Assembly: GCA_001724855.1 (NCBI GenBank)
Contig: MEED01000014.1
Coordinates: 1 to 64,000 of the forward strand
Source: Lautropia sp. SCN 69-89
GTDB taxonomy: Bacteria; Pseudomonadota; Gammaproteobacteria; Burkholderiales; Burkholderiaceae_E
DNA: 64,000 nt
Direction of reading: 5' to 3'
Part shown: positions 1 through 10,488 of the stretch, in pieces
Numbering within the stretch: the first letter of the stretch is position 1
Layout of the letters: each line of letters begins with the position of its first letter
Translations under genes and position numbers: made by a program
The notes under the pieces: generated by a model
The model's input: the letters and a program-made list of their open reading frames with translations, nothing else
Told to the model about the DNA's origin: nothing
Database searches by the model: none

Positions 1-66
1 CGATTCGCTGAACTTCGTCTTCTTCATCGGACTTCCCCCGACAGCAAATCCTGCCAGAAAAGTCCA
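1..66 (-). mobile_element. End of an IS3-family-like insertion sequence; transposase OrfA start (MKKTKFSES...) runs off the left edge
   Basis: Minus strand: ATG at 27..25 followed by KKTKFSES, typical of IS3-group OrfA N-termini; putative terminal sequence TGGACTTTTCTGGCAGG reading from position 66. Confidence 0.55.
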
Positions 67-1262
67 CTTGCGAATGTCTACCGGTCAGGGGAGCTTACGG
101 GTCAACCTCGACTCAGCTGCAGACGCTGAGCTCGGTGGCGAAGGACGTGAACCGAAAACTGGGGCTGAGCGAGGACTCGACGGTCGGCAAGAGCATCGCC
201 GCTGCAGCGTCCGCCGGCGCGAAGATCCCGCTGACCGAGATCGGCGGCCAGCTCTCGTTCGAAGGCCGCAAGGTGGATCAGCAGCGGCTGCAGAGCGCCT
301 ACGACTTCGCCCGCAAAGCGGTGGAGAGCTCCCAACTCTCCGAAGCGAGTGCTCTGGTCAGGGATTTCAGATCCTCCGATGCCTACCAGTGGGCGCGCAG
401 CAGCCGTACGACTTCGACCGCCGGCTACGACTCCTCTGCTCGCGAGGCAATGGAGCGGCAGACCTCGAGCGACAGCGCCTATGGCCAAGCGCGCGAACTC
501 GCCCGGACGGCGCAGTTCATGCGTGAGTGGAGCAGCGGGACTCAGACCGACTTCACCAACTACGCGGCGCAGCGTCTCGCCGAGCGCGGGCTGTTACGCG
601 AGGAGGACCCGATCAAGCTGCAGCGCGCCGTGACCGAGATCGCATACTCGTACGCCCGCGGCGGAAGCGCGGCAAGCGGCTACGTTCCGATCGACAACCC
701 GCTGGGTCCATCGAGGCCGTTACCGGAAGCCTTGAGCTGGCCCAACTCTTCGCTGCGGGAGCAGTACGACACCTACGCACGAACGGTGAACGACCGCAGA
801 CTCCATGAACAGGCCGCGACCAACGAAGCCGAGCTCCGTTCGCGCCAGAGTCGCCAACGCGCCGTCCCCAGCCAATCGGTGGCCAATGACCTGGCCGCTC
901 GCCTCGGCGCCGGCGAGGCCGAAACGAAAGCCACGATAGCCAAGGGGCGCAGCCGGATCTCGCAGGACGCCGGCCAGTTGAGCGAAAACTACAAGGGCTC
1001 GGTGCGAATCGGCAAGGTCTCCCCCAACCACGGCGGGAACCAGGCCGTCTGGGACACGGTCGGCGCCAACGCGAACCAGCCCGACCTCGGCATTACGCCC
1101 AAGGTCGAGCCAATCGGCGAGTGGTACTTCGACAAGTACGGCGTCCCTGTCGCCGGCCCGAAACCGACGCCACCGGGAACCGACGGCAAGCCAATGTCGT
1201 CGAGCGCCGATGAAAGCGCTGGGCGTTCAACTACTGGGAAGCGTGACACCAACAAACCGTGA
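67..1262 (+). pseudogene. 3' fragment of TraG-like conjugative transfer protein (C-terminal region)
   Basis: Frame 0 encodes ...STSTQLQTLSSVAKDVNRKLGLSEDSTVGKSIAAAASAG...; the frame is closed by TGA at 9-11 inside the IS-like end, so the 5' part is missing. Confidence 0.55.
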
Positions 1263-1549
1263 GCGAGCGCGCGGCTCAGTCGTCGGCAGCACCGATTTCC
1301 AAGCTGCCGCGTCCGTTACTCGTCAGGTAACCAGGCGCCTCATGGCCGTACCGGCTGGCAATGTTCTGTGTAACCGGTCCGTCCGCCTCGAGATCCGACT
1401 GCTCTGTCATCGTGGGCCAGTCTCCCAACCCTTGCCATATCAAGGAGATCCAGCCCCGAAGGGCTGTCGCAAGCGTTGCACAGGCTGTGGACAAGGCACT
1501 CATGTCGCGCATTCCCTCTCCGACGTCCGAAGCCACTGGCGACTTCGCG

Positions 1550-4500
1550 TTAACTGTCGTGCCGAACCTTGCCGACAGCGACCAGGAGATCCCGACTGCT
1601 GTAGTCGAGGACACCATCGAGATGAAGCTGAATGGGATCGACAAGAATGTCAAGGAGCTCAGGCTTGCTTCCCGTCCGGATGACTCGAACGATCACGTAG
1701 AGCGCCTTTTCGGCTCCCGTATGGCAGCGAATGGCCGTTTCCCATTCGTTCGTCGTCATCTCAAAGGCGTCGGAACCATCGCTCCCAGTCGACTTCACCT
1801 CGATCAGGCAACGCGGAACCGACGTATCGCCTGTGAGGGCTCCTCGCGCATCGTGGTACTCGAAATCGTACCCAAGCGAATCGTCGCCCTCACCGTACCC
1901 GAAGATCTCCTTCGCCTTGGACTTCCAGTTGGTGAGATCGAAATCACCTAGCAGCTGCCTCAACTGCTGGAACACAAAGTGCTCACCTACAGCACCGAAC
2001 ATTTTCAGCAGGGACTCCGGTGGACGCCGCCGACCCTTGCCGCCACCGCCACCCGCTCCAACGCGCTTGCCGCCAGCAGAGATCTTCTCGCGATCCGGAT
2101 TTCGAATGCTCGTCAGGTCGAGAACTGGGTTCACGAAGCTTTCAAGGCGCTGGACAACTGCGCCGCCGGGACCTTGGGCCGCAGATTCGTTGAACTCATC
2201 CTCGGTCCATCCCGCGCCAAGAACTTCGAACTTCGGCTTGGACAGGCCCGGCGTAGCGGGCTTCGGAATCTCTCCCAGTTCCTCGAACTTCGCCCACAGC
2301 ATGCGCCAATCGTCGACGTCCCTAAAGGCCTGGCGCTCCTTCATGCGCGAAGCAGTCGCAGGTGCGGCCCCTTCAAGCCCAAAGCGAACCGCCGCAAGAA
2401 CAGAGACACGATTCGCCCAAGAACCCTGGCTCAATAGAGCAACCAATGGGTGGCCTCGCACTGCTTCTGGGTCGAGCACTTCGCCGCGTTTGATAGCGAG
2501 GGCGCCCGCAACCTTCAGCACTGCCTCTACGGCAGCTGCGGCATGTTGTGCGCGCACTACTTCGTTGTCGACTTCGTAAATCGTCGCTGCCTTATCGGGT
2601 TCGTCTTTCAACTTGATTGCACCTACATCGGCAGGCGCCGTTATCGAAAGCTCTCGAAGCGATTCCGTGAAGATGGCGAGCTCGCGGATTGCCGAATGAG
2701 AGTCTGCAAGGGTGAGGGCCTCGCTCGCCACGCGTTGCGTAGCAGCGCTTTGGCCTAGTGGCTGTTCGACCAGGTCCTCAGGTGCCTTTACCTCACGCAG
2801 CTCTTCGATCCATGCCAACACTTCGTCCGCAAGCCCGGCGGCGACCGTAGGCCCATGAGATCCAGACGCGCGAGGGACCACGAGGTAGGCGAACCAGGCC
2901 ATAAGGTGTCCGATGAGCGCACTACACGCTGCATGGTAGCTACGCTCGGTCGCCTCGAATCGATATGCGTGTGCGCCCAACTCGCGTCTTGCCGCTTGCC
3001 ATTCCGCCACGCTCACTACAAGCTGCTCAAGCAGTGCCAGTGAACCAGCCGGCTCGTCCCTCCGTGCTGCTAGCTCTAAGGCCGCCTCGACGTCATTCCA
3101 ACGCAGCCAGTCCCGCGCCAACTCGATGACTCGGGCATTCCGTGCCCACTCGAAATGGAACTCGTCGACGGATCGCAAGGGGTTCCTCTTTCGCCAGAGG
3201 GCGAGGCAGACCGGCTGGTAGCGCCGCAGCGACTGCTCAAACCCAAGCCCTATAGCGGCCTCAACCTCGGTCCGGTCCGCAGGCGAGACCCCACGGTCAG
3301 CGAAGAAGATGTCGGTGCGACCATCTTTGAGTGCTTGGGCGTACGCGGCACAGATGTCTCGATATGAGGGGCCGAGGATCTGCCAAATCTCCGCAATGAT
3401 TTCGTGCGGTTTTAGTCGGGCGTCTACCAGTAGCGCGGGGCCAGCCTCACGGTGGGCGTCGTAACAGCTCCGGTGCGCCGCACCTTCTCCGAACGCCCCG
3501 CGCACAACCCGTGTTTGTCCCATCTCACTCCAGGCCTGACGGAATGCGGTCTCGTGCGGGGAGGTCGCCTGATTCCCACCCTTAACGATCAGCAGGGCCA
3601 ATTCCTCAGCGATCGAGCGCCCCGGAAAGTTGTGCCTGATGAAGTCGAGGAGCGCCGCTCCGGCTTCGAGCGGCTCGAACTCTAGAGCGATAGGACAATC
3701 GCTCACCCTCAGAACTACGGCCTCCCCAAGCAGTGCCCGCAGCGCGTCGATTAACTCGCCATAGGTCTGATGAGACCGTTTGGGAAGAAACCACGCATCG
3801 TCGAGACCTGCAACGAAGCGACGCCGCACCGGATCGTCGTCAACATACAGCCGCCCCACCTCACTCAGCGCGATGCTTTCGATCTCCTCGCCGCGAAGCA
3901 ATGGCACTGGCCGAGTCATGATTGCTTTGAGCGCGGCCGGGGCTTCCTGTGCCTTCAAACGAACTTGGATCGCCTCGTAGAGATCGTGAACGAGCGCGCT
4001 GAAGTGGCGCAACGTCTCTAACTGCGCTTGGTCCTTGTGTTCCGCCAATTCATGCAATGCGCGGCAAAGGCGAGGCACTCCAGCCTCTTCCAGAGTCACG
4101 ACACCTACCGTCCGGAGCAACTCTCGGGCGGCACTCAACTCCGCCTTGACACAAGGCAAGAACGCGAAGCGATCGGCCTTCGTGCTCCTCGACTCAAGTG
4201 GCAGGTACCACGCGGCGGTCGGCTTTCGCAGGCCATGGGACGTCGGGATGACATCCCAGTCCTCTGATTGCATCGCATGTACCCAAAGTGCCGGTACCGT
4301 GCTGCTGTCCTCGCCGCCCCACCGCGACAGAGTCGTGGTCTGGTGGGGCTTGTACCGGTCGGCGCGCCGTAGCATCGCCTCGACGACGATGGGGCGAATC
4401 TCGCCATTGTCGAGACCGTCGATCCACGTCACCTCCTTGAGGTAGAAGTCCTGACCAGTCTTGGTCTGCGCTCTCCTCTGGCTAACTTGGGCGAGATACC

Positions 4501-7204
4501 TTGGCCATTCTCCATCGGTGCAGGGTGTTGGGCACGGCACACCGTCAATTACAGTGAGAGACGAGTAGCTGTATGCGCGCATGACCTCGATCCGGCGATC
4601 CGCGCGTATCACCCTTGGGCAATCCCACACGCCAATTTCTTTCATCGCCTGGAGCCACCAGCCACGGTCAGCCGACCCGAATAGCTGCATCGCTTTTCGC
4701 TCGAATCGGTCCCAGGGAACGAGCTGGCTGCTTCGCCGGCCGCCGTACGCTCTCGTGAGGAGCTCGATATTCGGGTCGTCCGTCCACCCTTCTCCGAGGT
4801 AGGCAGACTCGGGCGCGATCCAGCTCCAGGCTCCGCTGGTGCCGCTCACTGGAACCAGCAGGTCCTCGGTAGCGACGCGCTGGCGCGACTTCTGCGGCAT
4901 GGCGACCAGCCAGACCAGGGCCTGCCGCAACAGAGCTAGAGCCTTGTCGCTGTCGTCCCGACATTCGGCCAATGCAGGAATCAGGGCATCGTTGATAAGG
5001 TCCGCTTGGCGCGGTCGTCGAACAAGGCCGCCTCCTGCTATTGGCGCCAGCCTCTGAGCCAGCGGTGTGTAGTCACGGGCGGAACCTGTGCGCACCTTGA
5101 TCGCGCGCTCGTCGAAGAACTTAAGTAGCGGCGAGACGGTCTCGTCGATCGCCGCGAGTTCATCGCCTGCATCGTCAACCGCGTGTGGGCGCTCGGCGCC
5201 CTCGAGCGGTCGAGGGGGCGTGCTCATCGGCACGAAGAACACACGGGAGCCCGGCTTTGAGAGATCGGCCTCAGCGGTCGGCAAAATCGCCTGTTTGGAG
5301 AGTTCATCCGGAAGCGTCGATGCGAAGCGCGTCAGCACCCACGAGAGGAACCTTTCCCAAAACGCAGAGCCATCTGCGCGATGCCTGACCGCAGCATGTT
5401 CGACAAGCGACAAGTCGCCGTTTAGTCGCCTCAGGTATGCAGCATCCGGGGCCTCCGTGTCAGCCGCCAGAGTATCCAAGATAGCTCTCGCATTCTTGAG
5501 AAGCATCGGATCTGGCAGCCGGAACCCGTAGCTTTCGACGCTGGACAGCCCTTCAGAGAGCATCTCGAACATCGCGAGGTCAGTCGCCTTGGGAATTCGG
5601 AGCTGCTTGGCCTCGATGAATGCACCGTCGTCCGCCAAGACGATCGCCGTGCGAGCAAGACCGGTCGGGGCGAAGCTCCTATTCGCGAGTTCGCCCTGCC
5701 CACGCTCCATGGCAAGAGCTGCGAGCCGCTGTTGCCAGCGCCTGGGGAACATCTTGATCCTGTCGAGGAGCGTGCGCGCGAGTTCCCCGGCAGTGTCCAG
5801 AAGAAGCGTGTTGTACGCGTTCGCGAAATCGATTGCCGTGCGGTCGATCTTGCCGTGGAAATGCGCGCTGACCCATAGCGGTAGCCCCGTGGAGACCTGC
5901 GTCGGCAAACCGATGCAGAACCGCCCGTTCGGGCCGAGCGGATGGCCCTCGTGTCCGTCTCCGTCGGACTCGCCCGGCACCGGAAGCGCTACGGCGACCG
6001 GAACCTGCTCGACGTCCTTCCAGTTCTCCTCCGGCAATCTAAGCGCCCTTATTGCCTCGCGCAGTGCCTCTCGCTCTGAGGCCGCCTTGTTGTCGGTATG
6101 AGGGTCTCCACCGCCCAGCAGGCGCTCGACCACCCACCAGTGCTGCTTCGCTGGCTCGCCAGCCTCTGCGGCGGCGGCCGTAACAGTTCGCTTAGCCGTA
6201 GTCGTCAGATAGCGCAGCGTTGCCCCGTCGCCGAGTGACTCGGAGGCGGTCCCTTCCATCTTTTCCAGGTCCGTGCGAATGCCCCGCACCCGATCCAGGA
6301 CTTCAATCTTCGCGATACCCGGGAGAAACAGGAACGACGCCCCCGCCGGGATGCTTCCCCCTTCAACGTGGTCTCCGCAAATCTCATCGAGCGCCGCGGT
6401 GACCCGCTCTAGCGAAGACACCGAGGTGTCCAACGGCAACACGATCAAGGTCTGAGTCTTGGCGAGCGCGTGGCCCGAGAGCCCGAGTTGGTCGATGCGT
6501 CTTCGGAAGTCCTCCACCGTAAGTCGGAGCGGAAACGTGAAGCCCGCAGCCCGCGCAGCCTCGCGAAGAACGGCGTCGACCCCACTCTGGGTTGCAAACC
6601 GGCCTTCGATAGCTCGTCTACGCTCCGCGTCACGCGCCAGGAGCGTCTCGGTCAGGGTGCGAAACTCGGCCCGGAATGCTGGATCGTCGAAGGGTCGCCG
6701 CACCATGCGGAAGGCGATGGCGGGCTCCTCGGACAGATTGCCGCCGGGTGTACAGCTGTAGATCTCGGCCGAATCCGCGACCTGGAATACGGCTTTGAAG
6801 CCGATTCCCTTGTTGCCGATGCAGACGTCGGCTGTCTTGTCGCTCTTGAAGATCGACGTGATGTTGTCGACCTTTGCGTCGTCGAAGGGCTGACCGCTGT
6901 TGCCAACCGCAATTACTCGCTCGGTCCGCGTGATTGAGACGCGGGAGTTCATCAGTCCGTCGCGAACCGCCTGATCATTGGCGTTCTGGATCAACTCGAT
7001 CAGGAAGCGGCCTTGATGCTCCGCACTGATGTGTTCGGCAGCATTGGCGATCTGGAGATAGTAAGGGTCGCCATTTGCAATGCCGGCGGCGAGCGTATCG
7101 AGCCGTCGTCGCCAAAGGTCAGCAAGGATGTCGTGCTTGACCGCGTCCAACGCCGCTACTCCAGGCTCATACCCATTTTGATTCGGCGAATGTCTAAGCA
7201 GCAA
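1550..7204 (-). CDS. Sacsin-like GHKL/HATPase protein with C-terminal DUF3883 (nuclease-like) domain
   Basis: N-term FLIELIQNANDQ...NSGQPFDDAKVDNITSIFKSDKT...IGNKGIGFKAVFQ (GHKL motifs); C-term GYDFEYHD...CLIEVKSTG...FEMTTNEWETA (DUF3883-like). Confidence 0.8.
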   Translation of the reverse strand: MLLRHSPNQNGYEPGVAALDAVKHDILADLWRRRLDTLAAGIANGDPYYLQIANAAEHISAEHQGRFLIELIQNANDQAVRDGLMNSRVSITRTERVIAVGNSGQPFDDAKVDNITSIFKSDKTADVCIGNKGIGFKAVFQVADSAEIYSCTPGGNLSEEPAIAFRMVRRPFDDPAFRAEFRTLTETLLARDAERRRAIEGRFATQSGVDAVLREAARAAGFTFPLRLTVEDFRRRIDQLGLSGHALAKTQTLIVLPLDTSVSSLERVTAALDEICGDHVEGGSIPAGASFLFLPGIAKIEVLDRVRGIRTDLEKMEGTASESLGDGATLRYLTTTAKRTVTAAAAEAGEPAKQHWWVVERLLGGGDPHTDNKAASEREALREAIRALRLPEENWKDVEQVPVAVALPVPGESDGDGHEGHPLGPNGRFCIGLPTQVSTGLPLWVSAHFHGKIDRTAIDFANAYNTLLLDTAGELARTLLDRIKMFPRRWQQRLAALAMERGQGELANRSFAPTGLARTAIVLADDGAFIEAKQLRIPKATDLAMFEMLSEGLSSVESYGFRLPDPMLLKNARAILDTLAADTEAPDAAYLRRLNGDLSLVEHAAVRHRADGSAFWERFLSWVLTRFASTLPDELSKQAILPTAEADLSKPGSRVFFVPMSTPPRPLEGAERPHAVDDAGDELAAIDETVSPLLKFFDERAIKVRTGSARDYTPLAQRLAPIAGGGLVRRPRQADLINDALIPALAECRDDSDKALALLRQALVWLVAMPQKSRQRVATEDLLVPVSGTSGAWSWIAPESAYLGEGWTDDPNIELLTRAYGGRRSSQLVPWDRFERKAMQLFGSADRGWWLQAMKEIGVWDCPRVIRADRRIEVMRAYSYSSLTVIDGVPCPTPCTDGEWPRYLAQVSQRRAQTKTGQDFYLKEVTWIDGLDNGEIRPIVVEAMLRRADRYKPHQTTTLSRWGGEDSSTVPALWVHAMQSEDWDVIPTSHGLRKPTAAWYLPLESRSTKADRFAFLPCVKAELSAARELLRTVGVVTLEEAGVPRLCRALHELAEHKDQAQLETLRHFSALVHDLYEAIQVRLKAQEAPAALKAIMTRPVPLLRGEEIESIALSEVGRLYVDDDPVRRRFVAGLDDAWFLPKRSHQTYGELIDALRALLGEAVVLRVSDCPIALEFEPLEAGAALLDFIRHNFPGRSIAEELALLIVKGGNQATSPHETAFRQAWSEMGQTRVVRGAFGEGAAHRSCYDAHREAGPALLVDARLKPHEIIAEIWQILGPSYRDICAAYAQALKDGRTDIFFADRGVSPADRTEVEAAIGLGFEQSLRRYQPVCLALWRKRNPLRSVDEFHFEWARNARVIELARDWLRWNDVEAALELAARRDEPAGSLALLEQLVVSVAEWQAARRELGAHAYRFEATERSYHAACSALIGHLMAWFAYLVVPRASGSHGPTVAAGLADEVLAWIEELREVKAPEDLVEQPLGQSAATQRVASEALTLADSHSAIRELAIFTESLRELSITAPADVGAIKLKDEPDKAATIYEVDNEVVRAQHAAAAVEAVLKVAGALAIKRGEVLDPEAVRGHPLVALLSQGSWANRVSVLAAVRFGLEGAAPATASRMKERQAFRDVDDWRMLWAKFEELGEIPKPATPGLSKPKFEVLGAGWTEDEFNESAAQGPGGAVVQRLESFVNPVLDLTSIRNPDREKISAGGKRVGAGGGGGKGRRRPPESLLKMFGAVGEHFVFQQLRQLLGDFDLTNWKSKAKEIFGYGEGDDSLGYDFEYHDARGALTGDTSVPRCLIEVKSTGSDGSDAFEMTTNEWETAIRCHTGAEKALYVIVRVIRTGSKPELLDILVDPIQLHLDGVLDYSSRDLLVAVGKVRHDS

Positions 7205-7242
7205 AAGGACCGCATCTCGCCCTGAACTGCCGGCGCTTCAGC

Positions 7243-9951
7243 TCACCACGGTGCCGACAGCTTGTCGACAATGTCTCTCCGCGCAAGCACGCGCGAGCAG
7301 AGTTCCCATCGGTCCTGGTCGGGATCGATGGTCTCCTGGTATCGCATTTCGAACACGTTCCGTGTCTGAGCGCGGAGGTGGATGTACTCGTCCATCTTCC
7401 TTTCGAGATCCTCCACGTTCTCGATCCAATCGTCCTCGATGGTGTCAGGCAGACTGCCGAAGATGTCGTAGCGGTCCTTCATACGTCTGGAAATGACCGC
7501 ATAGACCCGCTCGTCCTGCGTCTCGTGATAGACGAGATTGAGCATGTCCACGTTGGCTCGTACCTGGCCGAAGCGTTTGATCCGCCCGAGGCGTTGCTCC
7601 AGCCGCGAAGGATTCCACGGCAGATCGACGTTGATCAGGGTTCCGAGGGTCTGAAGGTTCAAGCCTTCGCATGCGGCGTCGGTCGCCACGAGCAGTCGGA
7701 TCTCCCGTCGCTTCACCGCGGCCTTGATGTCTTCGCGCTCGACGGAGGCGAAGTCGGGACCGCGATAGATGCCGCTCCTGCCAGCACCTGCGTAGATCGC
7801 AACCGGTTCCCCAGGCAGCGCCAAAGCCAGGTCTCCGGCTAGCGAGCGCACGGTGTCGTAGTACTGGCTGAAGACGATGCAGCCGTGCTCGAGCCAGGTC
7901 TTGCCATCGGTCCGGTGCTCCGTCAGAAAGTACTTCACCGCAGATACCTTCGGGTCGCGCGCCTCTGGCCGTGAAAGCTCATCAACAATCGTCCGCAGAT
8001 GCACCGTCTCATTGCTCGACAGCGTGCTCAGCACCTCGTCGATGACCCGCGCCTCTTCTTCCTCCTCCAGCGCCTCGCGCCGAAGCATCTTCTCTGCTGT
8101 GCTCCGCCCGGAGGCGAAGCTCGAACAGATTCGCTGGAGAAGCAGCGTCTTCATGAATCCTGCGGCCCGGCTTCCTTGCTTCTTCAGAGCCGCCGTGAAC
8201 TCTTCGGCCGCTTGATAAGCCAGATCAAACGGGTGGTTAGTGAGTAGCCCGAGGCCTTCGAAGCCGACGCCTCGATAGGCATCGGCCGGCGCGTCCGGCT
8301 CTGGATGAATGGAGACGCCTACGCGCTCCAGCAGTCCCGCGTTCTCGAGCGTCGATCTGCGCCGCAAGACTGTATGACGAACCACCGGGTTATGTTCGCG
8401 CAGGTATCCGGGAGCGAGGGCCTGTGCGATTGCCTGTTGCTCCAGAAAACCGAGCGAACCGAAGCCTCGGTCGGTAAAGAATGCCTGATCGGGCATCCCG
8501 AGCTGAAGCCGGAGTGTCGCGAAGAGAGCATCCTCACTTGCGGGTGGCAGCGGATTGCGCAGCCATTCCCACGCATCACGATCCTCGACAGGGACCTCAG
8601 AACCTTTGACGATGGGCAGCGCACGCTCCCACTCGACCCATCGCCCGAAAAGCTCGCGCCCAAGCACGAAATCGGAACCCGCGTTGAGGATGCGCAGTAG
8701 ATCCCACAGCTCGTAGACCTCAGTCTGGATCGGGGTCGCCGTGCCGAGCAGTAGGTTCTTGGCGCGGTGCCCGATCCGCAGCATGAAGTCGAGCAGATTG
8801 TTTGGCTCCTCCTTTTGCTTTCCCAGCCCGCCACGCCGGCGCGCCTTGTGCGCCTCGTCCAACACCACCGTCCCGAACTTGCGCGCAAGCAGGTATTGGC
8901 GCTCCTCGGAATCGTGGAAGATCAGGCCCGTCGAAACAATCGCGATCTGCGCGGGGCAACGCCCGATGTCTTCCGGGCCTCGGGTTCGGATTTCGTGCCC
9001 ACGCGGGTCAAGCCACACCTTTTTAGCGGATGACCACACCGCACTCGGAATGCCGAGCTTGTCGGCCAGTTCAACCTGCCATTGAAGGGTGAGAGTAGAG
9101 GGGCAAAGAATCAGTACTGGGCCATCGTCCAGCAGGACGGAGATCATGGCGCTGGCGGCGAGCGACAGGGTCTTGCCCACGCCCACTTCATCGGCGAGCA
9201 GTAGACGTGCGCGGCCATAAGTCTCCCGGTGCCGCAGGTACATCGTCACGAATGACCGCTGCCAGGGCTGAAGCTGCTCACCGCCTCGGTAGATCGGGCT
9301 CTCCGCGAGTGCCGCTCCCGGCATCTCTGCGGGCTTCGTGTCGGCAAATCGAATCTCGACCCGCTCAGCAACACGACGCACCTCCTCGATGATTGCGTCG
9401 GGCAGCGGGTAAGCGTCTGCCCAGAGTGCGGCGAACTCCTCCTCGACCCAGGCAACGCCGTCGGGAGAAGGATCCTCCCACAGGATCTCGTAGTTCTGGG
9501 CAAATGCGCTCTTGGTCTCGTTGATGGAACCGAGGAAACAGGTCTTCTGGCCGTCCTCGCCTTCGATTACCCCGGCCTTGCCGTGAATGAAGACACGGTC
9601 CTTCGGGACCACTCGAATCTCGACCCGGCCGCTCGTGAGGAGCTCGTGGAGCCTTCGGTAGCGGTCCCGGTGCAGCAGCGCCTCTACCTCGGACGGCGCT
9701 TCGTTCCAGCGCTCCTTCAGCGAGGTTTCGCGCGCATGGCGAGACACAATGACGTCGGCTGCATCGAGCTCGCTGTTGCAGACGACCTGCACCTTCGGAA
9801 TTGCCGCAATCTCCTCTCCCACCAGCTCGAAGATGGAGCTACGAAAGTACCCAGCGATTCGCCGATATGACTTCGCGCCCTTCAGCCTCTGATTGAGGAA
9901 CGCATGATCGAGACGCTGGCGCCGGGAGGAAAATCGAACGATCGAACTCAT
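7243..9951 (-). CDS. SNF2/DEAH-family helicase with N-terminal phospholipase D-like domain
   Basis: HGKAGVIEGEDGQKTCFLGSINETKSA (PLD HxK-like), LLADEVGVGKTLSLA, VVLDEAHKARR, LLVATDAACEGLNLQ, RLEQRLGRIKRFGQ. Confidence 0.88.
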   Translation of the reverse strand: MSSIVRFSSRRQRLDHAFLNQRLKGAKSYRRIAGYFRSSIFELVGEEIAAIPKVQVVCNSELDAADVIVSRHARETSLKERWNEAPSEVEALLHRDRYRRLHELLTSGRVEIRVVPKDRVFIHGKAGVIEGEDGQKTCFLGSINETKSAFAQNYEILWEDPSPDGVAWVEEEFAALWADAYPLPDAIIEEVRRVAERVEIRFADTKPAEMPGAALAESPIYRGGEQLQPWQRSFVTMYLRHRETYGRARLLLADEVGVGKTLSLAASAMISVLLDDGPVLILCPSTLTLQWQVELADKLGIPSAVWSSAKKVWLDPRGHEIRTRGPEDIGRCPAQIAIVSTGLIFHDSEERQYLLARKFGTVVLDEAHKARRRGGLGKQKEEPNNLLDFMLRIGHRAKNLLLGTATPIQTEVYELWDLLRILNAGSDFVLGRELFGRWVEWERALPIVKGSEVPVEDRDAWEWLRNPLPPASEDALFATLRLQLGMPDQAFFTDRGFGSLGFLEQQAIAQALAPGYLREHNPVVRHTVLRRRSTLENAGLLERVGVSIHPEPDAPADAYRGVGFEGLGLLTNHPFDLAYQAAEEFTAALKKQGSRAAGFMKTLLLQRICSSFASGRSTAEKMLRREALEEEEEARVIDEVLSTLSSNETVHLRTIVDELSRPEARDPKVSAVKYFLTEHRTDGKTWLEHGCIVFSQYYDTVRSLAGDLALALPGEPVAIYAGAGRSGIYRGPDFASVEREDIKAAVKRREIRLLVATDAACEGLNLQTLGTLINVDLPWNPSRLEQRLGRIKRFGQVRANVDMLNLVYHETQDERVYAVISRRMKDRYDIFGSLPDTIEDDWIENVEDLERKMDEYIHLRAQTRNVFEMRYQETIDPDQDRWELCSRVLARRDIVDKLSAPW

Positions 9952-10469
9952 GTCGCTCTGCCGTCCCCCAGGCGCTTAAGGCGAGCCTGCCCCTGAGCCT
10001 GTCTTGCAGAAGCCTGATGCAGCTGTTCGCGTTCTTCGGGGGCGAGCGTCACGGAAACCAGCTCCGCAGCCAAGGAAAGCGCAGCGGGAAACCATCCGTC
10101 ACCCCGCAGGCTTTCAACGAGCTCGTCAGGGACGAGCAAGAGGTAGCGTGCGTTCGCAACGGAAGAGAGTGCGTGTCGCAGTCCGAGTAGCTTGAGGGCG
10201 TCCATCGCAAGCTTGCGTCGATGACCGGCTGTAAGTTGGCCGATCCGCGAATAGGCCTCCACGACGATCGTCTCCCCGCACTCCGTCTTCCACACGGCGT
10301 CTGGGACGGCCTTCTGCCAGATTGGAGGCAGTCCGAGGCCGAGGGCCGCTTCCTGCCACGCGAGGCGCTTCCAGGTGGGGTTCCGCTCCTCCAGTCGCCT
10401 CAGCATCACCGCCTCAACCTCCCGTTGGGCTCTGCTGTCGCTCGGATCGATTTCAGGAGAGGTCGCCAC
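9948..10469 (-). CDS. Hypothetical protein in defence operon
   Basis: 173-aa ORF; 4-nt overlap (9948..9951) with the helicase ORF on the same strand. Confidence 0.65.
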   Translation of the reverse strand: MATSPEIDPSDSRAQREVEAVMLRRLEERNPTWKRLAWQEAALGLGLPPIWQKAVPDAVWKTECGETIVVEAYSRIGQLTAGHRRKLAMDALKLLGLRHALSSVANARYLLLVPDELVESLRGDGWFPAALSLAAELVSVTLAPEEREQLHQASARQAQGQARLKRLGDGRAT

Positions 10470-10488
10470 GGCGCAGGCAAATCGCTGT

